This document shows, piece by piece, positions 22,021 through 23,349 of a stretch of DNA of 23,349 bases (position 1 is its first letter; each line of letters begins with the position of its first letter). The position numbers and the translations under genes were made by a program. This stretch comes from an uncultured Campylobacter sp. (GTDB lineage Bacteria > Campylobacterota > Campylobacteria > Campylobacterales > Campylobacteraceae), in the NCBI RefSeq assembly GCF_937981295.1, contig NZ_CALJPC010000098.1, positions 1 to 23,349 on the forward strand, written 5' to 3'. The notes under the pieces are model-generated. The model did no database searches. It had not been told where the DNA came from and saw only the letters and a program-made list of their open reading frames with translations.

Positions 22021-23298
22021 ATGCAAAAAAACGAGGTTATGAACGATTTTAAGAAGCTGTGCGAGATACCGCACTGCAGCTGCGAAACGGAGCAGATGAG
22101 GGAGTTTTTGGCGGATTTTGCGCGCTGCCAGGGCTTTAGCGTGAGCGTCGATGAGGCGGGCAACATCCACGCCGAAAAGGGCGAGCCTAAAATTTGCTTG
22201 CAAAGCCACTACGACATGGTTTGCGTGGGCGCGGCGCCGAATTTGCAGCTCATCGAAGAGGATGGCATATTAAGAGCCAAAAACTCGAGCTTGGGCGCTG
22301 ACGACGGCATCGGCGTGGCGATGATGATGGGCGCGATGCGGGAGTTTGCGAATTTAGAGTGTCTATTTACCAACGACGAAGAAGTCGGGCTCGTGGGCGC
22401 AAACGCCTTTAAGGGTAAAATTTTATCGCCGAATTTGCTAAATTTAGACAGCGAGGAGGACGACCGCGTGACGCTGGGCTGTGCCGGCGGCATAAACGTG
22501 AGCGCGAAAATCGGCGCCGCGAGCGTCAAAAAGAGCGGTAAAATTTACGAGATCGGCGTCACCAGGCTTAGCGGCGGGCACTCGGGCAACGAGATACATA
22601 AAAATATCCCAAACGCGACGAAGCTGCTGGCGAAATTTCTCGCCGAGGAGGGCTGTGAGCTTATAAGCCTGGATTTTGGCGAGAGGAGCAACTCGATCCC
22701 AGCAAACGCCGTGTGTAAGGCGCTGTGCGCGCATGAGCCGGCGCAGCGCGGCCTAGCGTGGGTAAAGAGCCTGGGCGAGGGCGAAGCAGACGTGTTGGTA
22801 AACAGCGGCAAAATTTTGGCGCTAATTAACTCCTTCGCTCAGGGCGTGCGTAGTTACGATACGCAGCTTGGCATGGTAAACGAAAGCATAAATCTCTCGA
22901 CCGTTAAGCAAAAAGAGGGCGTGATCGAGTTTGACTTTTTCGCTCGCGCGATGAAGCGAGAGGGGCTCGAAAATCTAGGCTTTGAGACTAGCACGCTGGC
23001 TAGCGCGCTGGACTTTGATGTGAGAGTAGCCGACCGCTCGGCGAACTGGGCGCCGTGTATCAGCGACTTTGCCCATCTGGTGCTTGAGGAGTTGCAAAAA
23101 CAAAAGCCGCAGGCCAAATTTGCCGCCGTGCACGCAGGCCTTGAGTGCGGCGTACTGGTCGCAAAACAGCCCGAGCTGCAGGCCTGCTCCATAGGACCTA
23201 ACATCCACTCGCCACACTCGGTAAACGAGCACTGCGAGATAGCGTCGGTGGAGATGATGGCGGAAGTGGTGAGAAATATCGTCGCTAGACTGCAATAA
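22021..23298 (+). CDS. pepD: M20-family aminoacyl-histidine dipeptidase (PepD-type)
   Basis: This cytosolic metallopeptidase would cleave Xaa-His and other dipeptides. The dizinc site is visible: QSHYDMV (His63), SSLGADDGIG (Asp94), TNDEEVGL (catalytic and metal Glu at 120-121), NLDSEE (Asp143) and, near the C-terminus, a HSPHSVNEH histidine. SGGHSGNEIHKNIPNA in the middle and HAGLECG further on are PepD-type motifs. The ATG at 22021 is chosen because AAGGAG lies six bases upstream; a GTG two codons earlier overlaps that site. The 425 residues are fewer than the 485 of E. coli PepD, so part of the lid domain is shorter. Confidence 0.92.
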   Translation: MQKNEVMNDFKKLCEIPHCSCETEQMREFLADFARCQGFSVSVDEAGNIHAEKGEPKICLQSHYDMVCVGAAPNLQLIEEDGILRAKNSSLGADDGIGVAMMMGAMREFANLECLFTNDEEVGLVGANAFKGKILSPNLLNLDSEEDDRVTLGCAGGINVSAKIGAASVKKSGKIYEIGVTRLSGGHSGNEIHKNIPNATKLLAKFLAEEGCELISLDFGERSNSIPANAVCKALCAHEPAQRGLAWVKSLGEGEADVLVNSGKILALINSFAQGVRSYDTQLGMVNESINLSTVKQKEGVIEFDFFARAMKREGLENLGFETSTLASALDFDVRVADRSANWAPCISDFAHLVLEELQKQKPQAKFAAVHAGLECGVLVAKQPELQACSIGPNIHSPHSVNEHCEIASVEMMAEVVRNIVARLQ

Positions 23299-23349
23299 AT
23301 TTAGCGGCTTGTCTTTTTGTCCTATACTTCGTTGGATTTAAATTTTACT

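Noticed and set aside
1..23349. tRNA, rRNA or insertion sequence in the gaps
   Set aside because: No T-loop-like GTTCGA/GTTCAA cloverleaf, rRNA segment or transposase-like frame was found by eye in any intergenic region.

Overview
The window looks like the chromosome of a Campylobacterota bacterium, most likely a mid-GC oral Campylobacter (C. gracilis, C. showae or C. rectus type). The gene neighbourhoods point there. nadE, lpxK, thrC and kdsB, with a divergent metallo-beta-lactamase-fold gene, follow the order I remember from C. jejuni (Cj0809c-Cj0813). ligA, tlyA, ribF and cmoA follow the order I remember for Cj0586-Cj0590. The DNA is also saturated with AAATTT-type words. The species cannot be fixed from the sequence alone.

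Region 1 (1-2040) is a strikingly AT-rich accessory island. It holds a divergent XRE-type regulator cut by the left edge and a tight rightward operon of five small exported or membrane proteins of unknown function. The first gene of the operon is out of frame by one base at a six-A run just after its ATG. The island ends abruptly at cmoA, where composition returns to that of the host.

Region 2 (2079-15884) is a long leftward gene array: nadE, a DegT-family aminotransferase-like gene, lpxK, argB, thrC, kdsB, a 62-codon linking ORF, ligA, a 195-codon linking ORF, tlyA, a lipocalin lipoprotein gene and ribF. After a 0.9-kb gap comes cmoA. Most junctions overlap by a few bases, so translational coupling is likely. 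The products serve NAD, riboflavin/FAD, threonine and arginine synthesis, Kdo-lipid A synthesis, DNA ligation, and rRNA and tRNA modification. Several enzymes (RibF, TlyA, ThrC, LpxK) carry in-frame low-complexity inserts. The DegT-like protein lacks the usual PLP lysine.

Region 3 (15980-23298) is mixed: a glyoxalase-II-like hydrolase gene, cmoB (partner of cmoA), two tandem transglutaminase-like paralogs (one with a Tat signal, one without), a MerT/MerP-like metal transport pair, and a PepD-type M20 dipeptidase gene. The gaps between them are unusually long and full of AAATTT words, short direct repeats and palindromes. I found no tRNA, rRNA, CRISPR array or transposase in the window.
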